In this document: positions 1-13,763 of the stretch, piece by piece | Position numbering within the stretch: the first letter of the stretch is position 1 | Layout: each line of letters starts with the position of its first letter | Source: Anseranas semipalmata | Lineage: Eukaryota; Chordata; Aves; Anseriformes; Anseranatidae | DNA: 64,000 nt | Assembly (NCBI GenBank): GCA_013399115.1 | Contig: VXAA01001151.1 | Span: 747,071-811,070 of the forward strand | Direction: 5' to 3' | Notes under the pieces: generated by a model | The model's input: the letters and a program-made list of their open reading frames with translations, nothing else | The model's database searches: none | Told to the model about the DNA's origin: nothing | Program-made: the position numbers and the translations under genes

Positions 1-2390
1 CTGTTATTCATTTTTAAAGGAATATTTTTCAGAATTATCAGTATTTAACGCATGCTGCCAAATTACTGAAATAATAGTGCAGAAGTATTTTATATATGAC
101 TTATCAGGGATACAGTAAATCCCTGATACTGAAAACAGATTTGGACAGATTTGGAAAATGAATTTACATTTACTTTAATGTTTCTTTATTTTGTCAATCA
201 GATCTCAGGTTAAATGTAGCAGTTTGCCTGACCATTAGAGCAGGATAATCTTCACAGTTCATTTCAGTATTACAGATATTAACATAAAACAGTTATAAGA
301 AACAGGTGAAGTAGATGCAGAGAATGTTGCAATTACCTGCAATCATGTAGCGTTCCCAAAGAAAACCTGAAGCTCTTATTCAATTTGATTAATACTTACT
401 GTTGCAAATCTCCCAGAATAGCCAAGTACAACCTCAGGATTTCTATTTCTATTTCTATTTGAGAACAAGTGGCTACTAGAAAAGGGTTCCAAGTTTCTTA
501 CATTGATGTTACCGGTTGTGCTGAGTACAACTATTTGCTAGATTCACTCTTACACCTACTTTGTTTAGACACTGATCATGATATAATAACCAAATTACAT
601 TACTGACTCCAAAAGATTTCAGACTGATTTTTAAAAATACCCCTAAAATGGCAATATACAAAGGTGCTTCCCTCATTTCCAACTGACAGTAAAAGAAGTA
701 TTTACATATATTGTTTGGTGAGAGGATGAAATTTTATTTTAACATAGTTGTTATACATATTTTTGGTAAAATTACAAATTATTACCCCAACAGAATACCA
801 ACTGATATACAGTAAGTATTTATCATTTCATGTTTGTATATAAACTTATTTATTTACCACCTGATTGCAAATAGAACTTCACCAAAAGTCTCACATCTTA
901 ATGGAAAGTTGAACTTTCTGTTTAGCTATAATGAGGTCAGTAATGAAATTAAATTCCTGTTTGAATGACCAATGTCTAAATCAGAATAGCATAAGATCAA
1001 ATTCAACATACCAATTTCTTTATTGCATTTTTAAAAGTATTCTTTTTGTAAAACACACAAGCTGTCACTAAAGGGCAAGAAAAGACAGAATTACTATTTG
1101 GAAATGTGTGGATAAAGTAACCAAAAAATGAGGGTTTGGATTTGTGTTTTTTGTTTGTCTGTTTTTTTTTTTATTTGTTTGATTGTTTGTTTGTTTGTTT
1201 TTTTTAATATAATGCTTCAGTATTGGAATTGAATATGACTTCATTTTTACTCATTCATCACCATTCAGTCCTTATAGCATTTACATCATCATATTTCCTA
1301 CAAACATTTTGGAAGTACATTAAGTTGTAGTGTAACTGTGATGTAAAAATACATGTCCTGTCTGCAGTTAGAGGACAAGGGCAAGACTGCACTGCTCCGT
1401 ACACAGTTTACTTAGTCTAAATAAGCTAAAAGCAACAGACTCATATGACAGAAGTGATACAGACCAGAGGAAACAAGGGCTGTATGCAAATAATTATCTT
1501 TATCTAACAATTGGAAACTAAGTATTGAGCCAAAATATCATGACATATTGTCATGTTCAAAAATAACTCAAGTTCTTCAATTTCTGTGTAGTTGAATTTT
1601 CTTCACGTATGGCAGCTAACTAGATCAGGCTTATTCATGTTTATGAATTTACCAAAGAACCTTTTTTTTTAAAAAAATATATACATATATATATTTAAAA
1701 CATTCCAAATATTCCCTTTATTTACTTATAGAGAGTCAGAAATGTTAACATTACAGCTCAGAGGCTGTGATGCTCCAGAACTCAGCAGTCAGAGCACTCT
1801 TTTAGGAAACAGAAAGTTTTATGCCCAGGTCTCTGCTCCAGATAAGACAAAACTAATTCTAATTGTGGTCTCCTACCTTACATATACATAAATGCCTTAA
1901 CAATTAAGCAAGGTACATCATTTGGATGAAAGCTTCTCCTTTCCTTTGCTATGAATGGCATCTAAGCCTAAGATTCTAATCTTTCATTTCCAAGTTTTCT
2001 TTGCTTTTGGTAAAAGTACTTGAAGTCAAGACAAGTCATGTTAAACTTAGCATTTCATTTCCCCTGATATGTTAGAAAAGTGAGAATCCTAGAAAAAAAA
2101 ATTTACTTGGCTTGACACAAACAAATTTCTTCTCTGTCTCTAAGAGTACCAATGAACAACAAAACCCCAAAATTAACAATTCCAGTATTTCACAAAAGTA
2201 TAGTTAAAAAGGACAGGAACTATTAGTTCATTTTACTGAGTTCTGGTTTTGCAAATACCACCAATCTAGAGACCGTAAAATGCAACCACAGAACAGTGTG
2301 AGCATGTTTAATAGCTCATACAATTTTGTTTCACACTCATGTGGCCATCAGCTTGTACCTCGAATACCACAGGCTTCTCACCAGCCTTGA
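1..2390. other. AT-rich non-coding stretch, no gene seen
   Basis: I see no open frame of useful length flanked by splice sites on either strand. The only structure is a T/G-rich simple repeat near 1141-1205 and AT-rich runs near 1660-1700. It is probably intron or intergenic DNA 5' of the first recognisable exon. Confidence 0.5.
1141..1205. repeat. T-rich (TTTG)n low-complexity repeat
   Basis: A run of thymines interrupted by regularly spaced guanines reads as repeated TTTG units followed by a T-run. It could be a decayed reverse-oriented retroposon poly(A) tail, but no element body is recognisable beside it. Confidence 0.7.
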
Positions 2391-2394
2391 CAAA

Positions 2395-2720
2395 TGCAAT
2401 CCTAGCCCACTTACATCTATGCACAGTATTTCTGCAGAGATCATTATCTTGTCATCACTTTGATTATATCATCCCTTGCTAAATATCCTTTCACTGGCTT
2501 CCCTGTTTCCCTATCGTATCAAATACCTGTTATTTGCCTGCAATTTCAAAACTCCTTGCAATTTGTTCTCCCTTATCTAGCACTTCTCATATGCTATCAC
2601 TATGGTTCCTGAATCACTAACCCTGCATCTGAAATTAGAAGCCCATCTGTACTTTCTCCTACATTTTCCTGTAGGCTACCCAAAACCTTAGGCCATTGCC
2701 AGCCTTCCAATCAGTTCTGA
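2395..2720 (+). mobile_element. Possible ancient L2-like LINE relic
   Basis: The stretch around 2455-2570 resembles the 3' part of L2-clade ORF2 from memory. It has a 'tcatcccttgct' motif, then 'cactggcttccc', then an 'atcaaatacctg' segment and 'aactcctt', in the same order and spacing as the L2 region encoding the LHWLP motif. A TGGCTTCCC core encodes Trp-Leu-Pro. The copy is full of stops and indels. The boundaries are approximate, and a chance resemblance is possible. Confidence 0.35.
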
Positions 2721-4376
2721 CACTGACTCCAGAAAGCTGGGCAAAACTCAGCCACTGGTATACTGAGATGAATCAGCAGTATGGGCTTCCACGTTGCATC
2801 TCATCTGATAGACCACTTTTCATTGCATTTTGACCTGTTCTTTTTTTGACTTAGTTTTTTCCAAAACTTATTTTTTTCCAAAACCTAATCAGTTTTAAAG
2901 CTGTGCCAGACAGAGATCAATTCAATGCTTCAGATGCATTTATATATCCTGTGAGTGTTGACCGTAAGTGATCTCTCAGGAATCTCAGATACTGAGATTT
3001 CAGCAACTCGGGAAAACATCAGACTTTAGATTTGTTTAGTATTTCACCTTTGTTGGCATAATTCAAGAACTGGCACAATTGTACGAAGGTCTGGTATGCC
3101 ACAGTAAGTCAAAAAGTCAAAACAAAAGAAATCAAACTAGATTGTTTACTCAGAGATTGTTTAGAACCCCCAAGTAGGAGAACTTTATTTTAGCTTGATG
3201 ACTGTACCTTAGCTCTGATAAATTTATCATGTGACACGAGGGAGAAATTTATGCAGCAATAGTAGACGAGACAACAAGCAAGCTGAAACGCTTCTAAAAT
3301 CAAGTGTTATTTTGTAATACCTGCAGTTGTACTACAGGGCAGGACTTCCAGACCACTAAGAGACATTCATTTAAATGTCTTGCAGCCAGCAAGTTCCAAC
3401 TTGACAGATCCTGCCCTTTAATAAAATCAAGTTATTCCTCTTTAAACATCATTGGCATTTTATAGGCTGTTAAAAGGAACAGATCTCAGTATGTTTATAT
3501 TGCTCTGTGTCTCCCTGATTGTGTCCCATTCTGATAACCACCTGTCTGACTAAGCTTTGATTGGGTATGTATCTTCTGCAAATAATTCAATAGGAAACAA
3601 ACATGTTACTGTTGTATTAAAAACAGAATGTGTATTGGGACTGAAGATTATTGGTCAGTGCAGGAATTTTCCAGGCATCTGGTCTGTAGTTCACATTGCA
3701 TGCAGTGAATTATATCCCAGTAATTGAGAATGATGAATGATTTGACCCTCTTAAATATATAATGAGGGAAAAAACAGCACAGTGAGAGACAAGATTTAGG
3801 CAATTTTAGCCTCCAGGAAAAAACAGTTGTAACCCAACACCACCTACAAATCTCAGTGGGTGCTTTGGTTGGGTAGTGTGTCAAGTATCTTGGGTAATAC
3901 ATCTTGCATTATGGGCAAAAAGAAACACTAATATTGATCTTCTACACCATCAAAACCCATATGTAATGTCAAAGAAATTAGGTTTTTACACAGTAAGGTA
4001 AAAAAAAATAACCTTTAGTTTGGGGATTTTATTTTTTTTTCTGCACAGGTATTTTATAAATCACACTAAAATGCAGGAGTATTAAAATAAGAGTTACACA
4101 AGACAGCTAAATTACTCTGATACAATTTAATGTCACATTGGCAAGATAATACCTCTTTCTGCACATACCTCTGTACTACTGTGGTGACTTTATCAAAATA
4201 TAAAGTTAACAGCATATCCAGAACTCAAAAAGCATGATAATTAGTGATTTCATGCTGGCATTTCACACTGGGATGTCCTGCTGAGGTAAGAGACTAGCCA
4301 GGACCAGCCTCCCATTCATATAGATATGGAAGACAGAGGTCAGTTCACTCCTGGCATGATTTGTCTCTTTTCCCAG
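2721..4376. other. Non-coding stretch, nothing recognised
   Basis: AT-rich sequence with scattered short ORFs only. No splice-flanked coding frame, repeat family or RNA gene is recognisable here. Confidence 0.5.
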
Positions 4377-4500
4377 CTGGCCATCCTCCTTCCCGCTGCA
4401 CTGCGTGGAAACAGCAAAACGCCGCACCTCTTGTCAGACTTTGGAAAAGATGCTGTCCCCAGAGCAGCAGAATTAAATACTCTGATGACAAGGCAGCTAT
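4377..4500 (+). CDS. Doubtful exon candidate (124 nt)
   Basis: An acceptor with a short pyrimidine tract (ttgtctcttttcccag) is followed by 41 open codons and a plausible donor (TAT then gtaggt). The interval is more GC- and CpG-rich than its surroundings, which is why I list it. The peptide starts LAILLPAAL and ends near LNTLMTRQL, with no recognised domain. It enters in phase 0 and leaves in phase 1, so it cannot join directly to the exon at 13764, which needs phase 0. It could belong to an upstream part of the same + strand gene with an exon missing between, or be a chance splice-flanked frame. Confidence 0.2.
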
Positions 4501-7500
4501 GTAGGTTGGGGCTTTGATCTTGATTTATTATTTTGCAGCACTAGATAGGAAGAGAAGTGAAGAAGTATTTGTTCATATAATGTCCTAAAATTAGAAAATA
4601 CTAGGAAACATTGCTAAGGAAATTTGGTTTGTATTGTAGAAGAAAGTAGAAGGCAGAGAAATTATGAATAGATAAAAAGAAAAAAGCTAAAAGAAGTGAA
4701 AAGAGTTAAAAAAAAAAAAAAGACTAAGGATAAACCACTCTGGTATTCTTACTTTATTAGTTATTTTTCTTATTCTGACAACCAGTTGCTAAAAGCAGTT
4801 TCTGGTCACCATTAGAAAAGATCATTAAAGAAATCCACTGCTCTCTTTTGTCTGTGGTTCAGAAACATGCATGCTTAACGCTATAGAAGATGAGCACGTG
4901 AATAGTATGCATTTCTGTTCTGGCACAAGGACTGGATTTAAATATGAATGGGGAGATCTCCTACAGCTGACAGAAGTGCTCACTCATTCCACCACTGCGG
5001 CAGAGATGTTACCTCCAACTCCAGGGTCCCATTTTCAGAGCAGCAATTCAGATAATGCATATTTATAATGTGTTTAAAGCCGAATGAGTTAACAAATCAC
5101 GAAGACCTTGAATTACACAGGAAGTAGCAAAACCCAATTGGGTAGAGCCTTAATTTGATACATCTGTATTGTGTGATGGGCTCCATTGTATGGACTCCAT
5201 CCTGCTCCATGGCAGAGAGAGAGTATATTGAAAGCCCTATATTTGTGCTCTGAAAGACAGCAGCTGCTTCCCATCTTCCATAACATCTGAAGAGAGTTTT
5301 ACATTCAGAGTACTCACAAGCCAAGAACACACATGTCTAACACAGGCTGATGGAGAGAGTATTTCTCCGAGTACCCAGACTATCGGCTGCTCAGGAAAAC
5401 TACATGTGGCAAACAAAAGAGGATTTGCCAAAGAAATAAGTTGAGCTGTTAAACATGTAGTACGATAGAATGAGAAAACATTTTTTTTTACCAGCATTTC
5501 AAAATGCTGTGACAGATCTGTAAAACTTTATACAGCACATACATATTTTCAACACCGGGAGCTGATTTCCACAACATTTTCTAGCATTTTCTATAGTGCT
5601 AATAAAATCAAGATACAAGAAAAACAGAGAAAAGTAATCTTCTATAAGGCTACTCTTATTATACATCATTATTGTAAGCTTTTTCTTAGTATTTCTAATC
5701 TGTAGTTGATTTACTTTTTTGTAGTACATTCTACCTGCCTCTTGCAGTACACAGCTATTAGTTAGACAAAAATACATCTCTCACTTCTCACCTTCTGGGT
5801 GAGACTTTTTTTATTTATTTTTCTGAGTTTTAACCTTTGTGTCAATATGTTTTTTTGTCCATCCATTAACCAATTGCTTACACAAACATCTCAGTTCTTT
5901 CTTCCCAGCTACCCCTGGGAATATATACACATATACCTGCAAAACATATTCAACATTTTCTTCCATGTTGCTCTCAGGGCTGTAAACTCATCTCCATTTC
6001 CCAAAACTACTTCTTGCAGGGATTTTTTAGAACGTGCATGCTTATGTGTTGCTATATACAACCTGGCACTAAGGAACTGTCAAAGATTAAGTGGCCTATT
6101 TATTTACTGCCATAACACAAATGATGATGATGATTAAAAGAAAACAGTCAGTTTTCTGTAAATGCTGTCTTTACATCCCTGTTCCCAAATCTGTTATCTC
6201 CCAGTGTTGAGTTTAACCCACTCTCAGAGACCAGCACACCAGAGATATTACTTACCAAAGCTAGCCACATAATATCCAAATGAATGTGAATATTTTGTGT
6301 GTGTGCATGAATTTTGTGAAATTGTGAATAATATGAATATATTATATGTGAAGTCTCTTATCACATTATTTTGTCTAGTGTAAAGATACGATATTATAAA
6401 CACAAAAGTAATATTGTCTAGATATGAGAAAAGTAAGTCAGATGTTAACAAACAACACCAAACAAAACTCGAAACAAAACCAACCACCTGGTAATTTACC
6501 CACTTATGCATTTTACCCAGAAGGTTTTGTAATTCATAAATGAATGAGAAGCTACCAGAGTTCTCTTTTCTAAAGGCTTTTATGTTAATTGAGTTTGCTC
6601 TAAACATTTTCATATATCACATCAAGTATTCGATGAAGTGCCAAAGCACTTTGTTAACAAACTTATTTCCCAGATGTGGCTAAAGCAGGGACAGAAGGCT
6701 TGAATGTTCTAACATACCTAACAATTCAATTACAGTTATCTTATGGTGCCATCACATATTTTTCTTCAACAATCAAACAACCTCAGCTGGAAACTCCAAG
6801 CAATAACATAAATAAAGGACCATCTGGCAAGAATAATTAAGGAAGGCTGGAAATAAAACATTAATTAGTGCAGTAGTTCAAACGACCTTCAAAGGCCTTA
6901 TTATGAAATTATATCCAAAACAGATAATCATTTATTTCATGTTACAGTTATATTTAACTAAGCATGAATAAATAATAATATCATTTTAGGATGCTATTAC
7001 ATTGTTATTGACTCAAACTGCATTTGAAATTGTCTTATTTTTCTATAACAATAAAATTAGAATGGAAAACAACCTACATCAGTTTAGAATGGCAGCCATG
7101 GTTTTCCCCTGTTTCACATCAGTGAGCCAGATGAATCAAGCTTGCCTCAAAATTTACATACTAGAAAGGAATAGAATGGTTTGCCAGGACAATATGCATG
7201 CAACTAATTGCTTTTAAATCATTTACATTTGTTTTCTCCATTCTGGAAGAAAAAGAATGGAAGTCTAGAATTATTTGCTTTTTGATCTATGAAATGAAAT
7301 GCCAAATATTAAGATTTATTAAAATCTCTTCTGTATAGAAATATACATTGCTATCACAAACTCATGGAAGATATCTTCTTACATCTTTCCACATCTTTGC
7401 TAGTTTTACTGATGACCTTAAGTTAGTTGCAACTAAAAGAAATCAACAGATTTCAACATAACTTGCAGATAGGTAATGGTAGTCTCAAATGCCTTTATTA

Positions 7501-8524
7501 TCCTAGAAACAATACAATGGGAAAAAGATTATTTGAAATGTAACATAACCAAGTTGTTTAAAGGAAAAATAAAATCAGCTCAGTACTTGTATTTCTGTAC
7601 CTTTTCCAAACTGCATTTAAAATGTATGTATGAATTATTAACAAAGTTACATCTGTATATTTTCTGGGTTTGTTCTTTCAGTTGAGCGTTATTGGGAAAA
7701 TATTCTAAGGCAATGGACTTTAAAGAGGACTATAATTAAAATACATTAATTATTTTATTTTATTTTATTATTATACAAAATTGCCATCCAGCCAATAAGA
7801 GCAGAGCCTTCCATTATTTGGTGGAGTCACCTTCTCCATATCCCCAGCCTACAGGACGTCAAACAACCGAATGAATTATCTTGGACCATAGCCAATAGCA
7901 TGTCCTTTAGTTATGAGCCAGACAATGACAAAGCTCCTGAAAGTCTCAGACATCATCTGGATAAGCAGGCACAGGGGATGAAATCTTCCTTAGGGAATCT
8001 ATAGAACAGATCCACTTTATGAAGATCCTTTACTAACAAAAGGACTACAGGAGGCCTTAATACCACTGAATGCCTAGGGGAGCCAGATGAATTTTTGCCA
8101 ATATATTATTGTTTTCACTATTGACTTTTGCCTAACACAGCATATTCACTGCACCAAATGGGGCAAACAGTGAAAAATGAAATTCTAATGGTGATACTGA
8201 AGTAATGAATTTCAGTGTTGCTCTTTTATCTTTCTTAAAGTCAGTAACTTACCCTGCAAAATTTATTAGGATCACAGATACATTGTTGATATGAGACCAT
8301 GTTGCTTTTTACACCAAGAAATTAACATGGCATAAACTAGTTCACCACTATCAAGGAGATAAATTACTACTAGAGCCTGCTGCTGCTATTGTCTTAAAAA
8401 TGACAAAATTATTGCAACACATGGGCCCACATAGTAGAAATGAAGAAAAAAAAAAAAATTACAGAGAGAAATAGCTGGCCCTATTTTACCTGCCAAACTG
8501 TGGTAGTGGGGCATAAGACAGACT
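4501..8524. other. Non-coding stretch, nothing recognised
   Basis: AT-rich sequence with many short ORFs in both directions but no convincing exon. A strong acceptor at 4864 opens a 65-codon frame, and one at 7680 (ctgggtttgttctttcag) opens about 20 codons. Neither has a good donor, so neither is called. Confidence 0.5.
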
Positions 8525-9088
8525 GCACAGCACTGGCGAGTCTGCACTTCAAATATTCTGTTAGTTTTGGGCCCCTTGGTGCAAGAGGGACATTGAGTTG
8601 CTCAGGCATGCGCGGAGAAGAGCAAGGAAGCTGGTGAAGGAACTAGAAAACGGGAGTTATGGGAAACAACTGAGGGAATTGGGGCTGTTTAGTCTGGAGG
8701 AAAGGAGGCTGAGGGGAGACCTCATCATTCTCTACAACCACCTGAAAGGAGGTTGCAGCAAGGAGGGTGTCAGTCTCTCTTCTCAAGTGACAAGTGATAG
8801 GACACAAGGAAACAGTCTCAAGTTGCTCCAGAGGAAGTTTACGCTGGACATCAGGAAGAATTCATTCACAGAGAGGGTGGTCAAGCAATGGAACAGGCTG
8901 CCCGAGGCAGTAGTGGATTTGCTGTTCCTGGAGGTATTTAAGAGATATGTGGATGTGGCACTAAGGGACACGGTTTGGTGACGGGACTTGGTAGGTCAGG
9001 TAGATGGTTGGACTTGATGATCTAGAAGGTCTTTTCCATCCTAAATGGTTCTATCATTCTATCATTAGAATCATTCTATGATTCTAAA
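8525..9088 (+). mobile_element. CR1 LINE, 5'-truncated 3' end
   Basis: This is the 3' end of a chicken-repeat-1 (CR1) non-LTR retrotransposon in + orientation. The region 8640-8985 encodes the C-terminal tail of the CR1 reverse-transcriptase ORF, including [22 protein letters not shown] and KQWNRLP. The short 3' UTR then has 'tggttggacttgatgatct' and the tail 'attctatcattctat' repeats that are diagnostic of bird CR1. The frame from 8598 to 8981 is open but begins inside the element. The copy lacks the upstream RT and endonuclease domains, so it is dead. The 5' boundary is approximate because divergence is high before 8590. Confidence 0.93.
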
Positions 9089-12000
9089 TGAACAAAAGCT
9101 GATGAGTAACTGATGCTGAGAGAAAGTGGAATCCAGACAATATCCATCCATAGCAAAAGGTGCTGAAAGGAAGGAAGAAAGCTCAGATATTTGGGAAAAC
9201 AGGAGAAAGAAGGACCTAAAAATATGGGAAGGTCACAGGAAGGAACTTCTTACAATTACCTGAGGGATGGAGGGAAGAAATTACTAGGGAACAAAAGGAA
9301 AGTGAAAAGCCATAGGGCAGACTATAATAACTCAAAGAAAAAATGAGGGAGGTCTGGACTCAACACCATCATGAACTAGAAATCAGCTGCAGACTAGTCA
9401 GCTGGGATCAAACTTGTAATGAGGCAGGGAATACAGATCCAGAAAGTGGAGCTATGATTTCTCTGTCAGAAAGCCTACTTAGTTAACACAGAGATCTCCA
9501 AAGAGTTCTGTGATCACCTTTCTGTGGTAGCTGCAGAAGTGCCTCTCTAGTTAGGATGCTTTAGACACCGTGACTCTGCACATAGATAGGGGAAAGCAGA
9601 TGGTCTGACAGTCTGTGCAATGATCTGAATGAGTCCGAGTTTCAAGATCAAGCAAAGGATAGTGAATGGGAGAGAGACTGGTGTTCTGTTTTTCCTAGGT
9701 CCTGGCCCTACATTTTTAGGTAGATGGCTGCGTTGTTTTGCTGTGGGAGAGTAGAAGGAGAGTTAGGTGTATCATATTCAGGCTTATGAAAGAAAAATAT
9801 GAATTTTTCCATCAAAAAGCTGAAGCTATGTTAAAAATACACAGGATGGGCCAACATAACCACAAATACTTGGTCATTATTGTCATTGTCTTTAGTCTTT
9901 CCATCTCCTGAGTACTGTTCTGCAACACTTAACTTCTTAGGAACTATGAGGGAGCTCAGGCAGTCATATCCTCTAATGTCATTAGCTGAGAGTACAGTAA
10001 CAATCCAAACTTTTTCCCCCAGTTGTCCCCAAGAATCCTACAAATGCTGTAACTCAAGTGCACTGGATACAAGTATGCTTCAAATGGAATGAGCATAGCC
10101 GTATTGCATCAGTATCACGCTGTATCTGAGTGAGACAGGAAACCCATCAGATATTTTGTGTGGTCCTAGCTGTTATGTCCCACTTCCCAGGAAAGAAGAA
10201 AATGTCAAAAATAAACAATAAGGTGGTAGCAACATACTATTATACAGTTACCAGGTGTGATTGTACCAGTGTTGACAATATGCTTTTGATGAACTGGTGA
10301 TGGTATTACCTCCATTGTAAATCTTACTAAGTTTTACAAAATACGTAGTAGTGTCTGTATGAAATATTTTTGTGAGAAGATGAAAAAGCCTTTTCTGATT
10401 TCCAGTCAGTCTTTTGGGAAGGTGTTTTGGTACTTCTCTGGCCCTTCTAGTGAAAGGGGTAGAGAGACCCCTTTCTCAGAAGAAAAATGGTAAACTGTGA
10501 AAGGCAATGCAGATTCCTCTTGAAGCTTCTTACTTTCTCAGAGATATTTACCAAGGGCAGAAAAAGAGCACATATTATTTTCTTAGAAGCTATAGAAGCT
10601 ATAGCTTAACAAAACAGTATAGATTATTTTCATGTGAGATAAGGACTTGCAGAGTGAAAGGTTGCTTTTCAAATGTCTCTGGCCTAAACAAAATAAACAG
10701 CTTGAGTATCCATCATTAGCAGGTATAACAGCTCTGCAGGAGATGCAGCTTGAACCTTGGAGAGCTATGATCTTCAATTAAAGCTAAGAAAATGCAGGAA
10801 AATCAAATAGAGAAGAACATATTCCCTTGGGGAAGTTCTGTATGAAAAACTATGAAAACAATTTTCACTAATAATAATTTATATTGTCTGGCTCATAGAA
10901 GAAAGGGTAATGTCAGAATGACACCTTTTGTCATTCATACCAAGAAGACACTGAAAGAGATCCTTAAGATTTCAATGAAAGAGAATTCTTAAGATCAATT
11001 CTTAAGATCACATCATTTGGTTAAATCTTAAAAAGATAAGCAAAACACATAAAAGCACAATTCTCTGTGAGCAAAATCAAACAAAACTATTTTGAAATAA
11101 GATAATCACTGAGGGTAGAATTACGACCTAACCTATCTACAGCAAACAGGAAGTATATCGGAGCAAGTAAAGTTCTATAGGAAAAGCTTTCAATCACTGG
11201 TTGCTCATGAGTCTACACCATTCCTAAAAGGATCACACCCCTCACTCTGGAAAAACTGTACATGTCGCTCTTCAATGAATGACAAAATATATCAACTATA
11301 CAGGAGACAATTATGCATCACTCTATTGAAATTAAATAAACCCAACAGGAAATGATGGGCTTCTAAAACAGCCACACAGCAGCAAACACTGCATGTAACT
11401 AGACAATTTAAAATATATTGTTAATATAATTGTAGTGGTTATGCAATGTAAATCAAAAGGATATCAGATAGACAATTCTTACTTTACTCTCTGGAAAATA
11501 AACATCAAGCAAAAATACAAAGCCAATTTTCATCTTCAGTTTGATCAAAAAGATGAACTACAACTTCTTGGGAATATACCAGAAATATGTCCATTTACTC
11601 TAAAATTTCTTACCCTGCAGTTGTCTCTATATTCAGAATGCAGTATAGTCTAACATGATACCAATAAAATGAAAACATACTTTAATTCATTTTTTCTTAT
11701 GGAAAAAGATGATAGTTTGTGAAAATGCTAACATAAGCATTTTACAACATTCACTCCATTCTGTTAGAAGAATATGAACTAGTACAGCAAAGCTCGATGA
11801 CTGGACCTAAAATATGATATGGCTGTGGATTCATTAGTATGAGGACAGTAACTCCATTAGGCTTAAGAGTAGTCAATTAAATAGATTTTCTACATACTAT
11901 TTGCTTACTAACCAGTGGTCAATTAAAGCCATTGTTCCAAGATGATTTTTACGAGCTATAAAAGAATGATTTTAACTTCTAGGACAATGGAAGTCAATCT

Positions 12001-12439
12001 AAATCCAAACACTTGTATCTCCAAGTCTTTGAACCATTCTGTTAATAGGTCACTGCTTAATATGGTTGATTGAATACAAGTACTATTATAGGAACTAATG
12101 AACTGCTTTTTGTGTTGCATGAAATGGAAAAATCTGTCTAGGTGAAGTCAGTCAGAGAACAGCAATGATCATTTGCCAAAGATAATAAACGTTGATGGTA
12201 ATTATGGCATACTACACATCAAAAATGTGAATTTGTTAAATATGTTTTAATAGTTGAATTGTCTCAATAAAAAGTGGTTTTATGTATAACTTTTTTTTCT
12301 CACAAAACAACTATTATGCATTTTTCACACTTTCATTTAACATCTACATTTCAAATGTCATTACCAATGACCTAGTGACAGGAATATACTAAAGCTGGCA
12401 TTTGTCAGAGCTGACAGTACATTGGAAATAAGAGAAGCA
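9089..12439. other. Non-coding stretch, nothing recognised
   Basis: No exon-like frame or known repeat stands out. A perfect 13-bp tandem duplication is present at 10984-11009, and a 9-bp one at 10585-10602. Otherwise this is plain AT-rich sequence. Confidence 0.5.
10984..11009. repeat. 13-bp perfect tandem duplication
   Basis: The unit aattcttaagatc occurs twice without a gap. It contains the palindromes GAATTC (when preceded by the g at 10983) and CTTAAG. Most simply it is a replication-slippage duplication. Confidence 0.85.
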
Positions 12440-12590
12440 GTGTTCTTCTCCCATCTCTGCCCAGATTTAACCTGTGAATCACAGTGTGTTATTTAACAAC
12501 CCAGGCCTTATTTTCTCCAGCTGTTAAATAGGAACAATACGTCTCATTTTTTGCATAGTACTTTGAGATATTTTGGATGAAAAGTGAGGC
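12440..12590 (+). mobile_element. MIR/CORE-SINE-like relic
   Basis: The sequence follows the 3' half of MIR-type SINEs. In order it has a 'cctgtgaatcac' segment, 'ttatttaacaac', a 'ttttctccagctgttaaata' segment (compare the MIR 'cctcatctgtaaaatg'), and 'gtactttgagatattttgga' (compare 'gcgctttgagat..ttggatgaaa'). The order and spacing of four matching blocks make chance unlikely. MIR-like relics are known at low density in bird genomes. The orientation is inferred from the order of these blocks. Confidence 0.55.
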
Positions 12591-13763
12591 ATAGGAAATT
12601 CTTAGTTTTTTTAACATCCATAGCTGTATGATCTTATAACTTGCTTGGAAAAAGAGAACAGCCTCTTTTGTATAAGAGATATATAGACATAGATACAGAT
12701 ACATACACTATACTGTTGATACAAATTATATATGGTACAAAATGAAATGGTTTATGTCAATTTTTGACCCAAATGTTGTTAAAGTGGACAGATTAATAAA
12801 GTAGTGGCATTCTAAATGTTAACCTTTATGTCCAGAAAAAGCTGCACCATAGTTATATAGAAAGAAATATAAAATTAAACCAAATGTCAGTATTTAGCTG
12901 TTTCTATTATTAATGGCCTTTTTTTTTTGTGAATACAGTAAAAGAAACTGTTTCAATTTTAGTCCTTAGACAAAAATACTATTTGAATTTTGCCCCATCT
13001 CTATTATCTCTTTCCTGCCACTGCTTCTGTCACAGTTCCTCAACACTCATCAGCAATGCTGTATTTTTTAAACATTTTTCTCCTTTCCTTCTTAATCCTG
13101 CAGAAAAAAGGAGATCCAAAATGAAGCCAAAAGGTATGGTGAAATTTTCCTCTATTTGTTAAGTAGTATTATAAATGCTGATTTTTGAAGTTCTGGAAGC
13201 AAAAAATGAAAACTAAAAAAAAAAAAAACCAGTAAATATTTTCATGTTACTTTGATTTTGAGAGACTGATATCCTGAGAAATCTCTTAAATGACAACTAT
13301 TTTAATGTTCTTAAAAATTTTAATATTGTAAAGTAGGACTTCTGTATCTCTTCCTCAGTAATAAATCAAACGGAGGTACCAGTGAAGCAACTCTCAGGAT
13401 AACCTCATGCAAATACATCAACCTATTCCCAGAATATACTTTCAAAATACTGTAACTGAAATGATTGTACTCCGAAATAACAAAAGCTATATAATTGTCT
13501 ACTACCCTACCATAATACTTATTGGTTACGGTGTCATATAATTCCCAGTCCTTCTATACTTTTTTACCTTGGAAACACAGTGAGATGAAAATGGTGATTC
13601 TTTCATTCATATCCCAAAGGTCTTAAAATAACATAAAATAAAAATGTAATTTTTGTGGAACAAAATAAATAAGAAAGAATTGCTCATAATGGAAAATAAT
13701 ATAGCTCTATATTCTAGTCATACATAAAATATCTAGTTGTTTTGTTGTTGTTGTTGTTTTCAG

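Noticed and set aside
4864..5068. 65-codon frame after a strong acceptor (tcttttgtctgtggttcag)
   Set aside because: No good donor before the stop, and joining to 4500 would create a stop at the split codon.
13104..13133. 30-nt micro-exon with a strong acceptor (ccttcttaatcctgcag) and donor (AAAAG, gtatgg)
   Set aside because: Its two open frames both run into a stop when joined to the exon at 13764, and the third frame has an internal stop. Probably a decoy pair.
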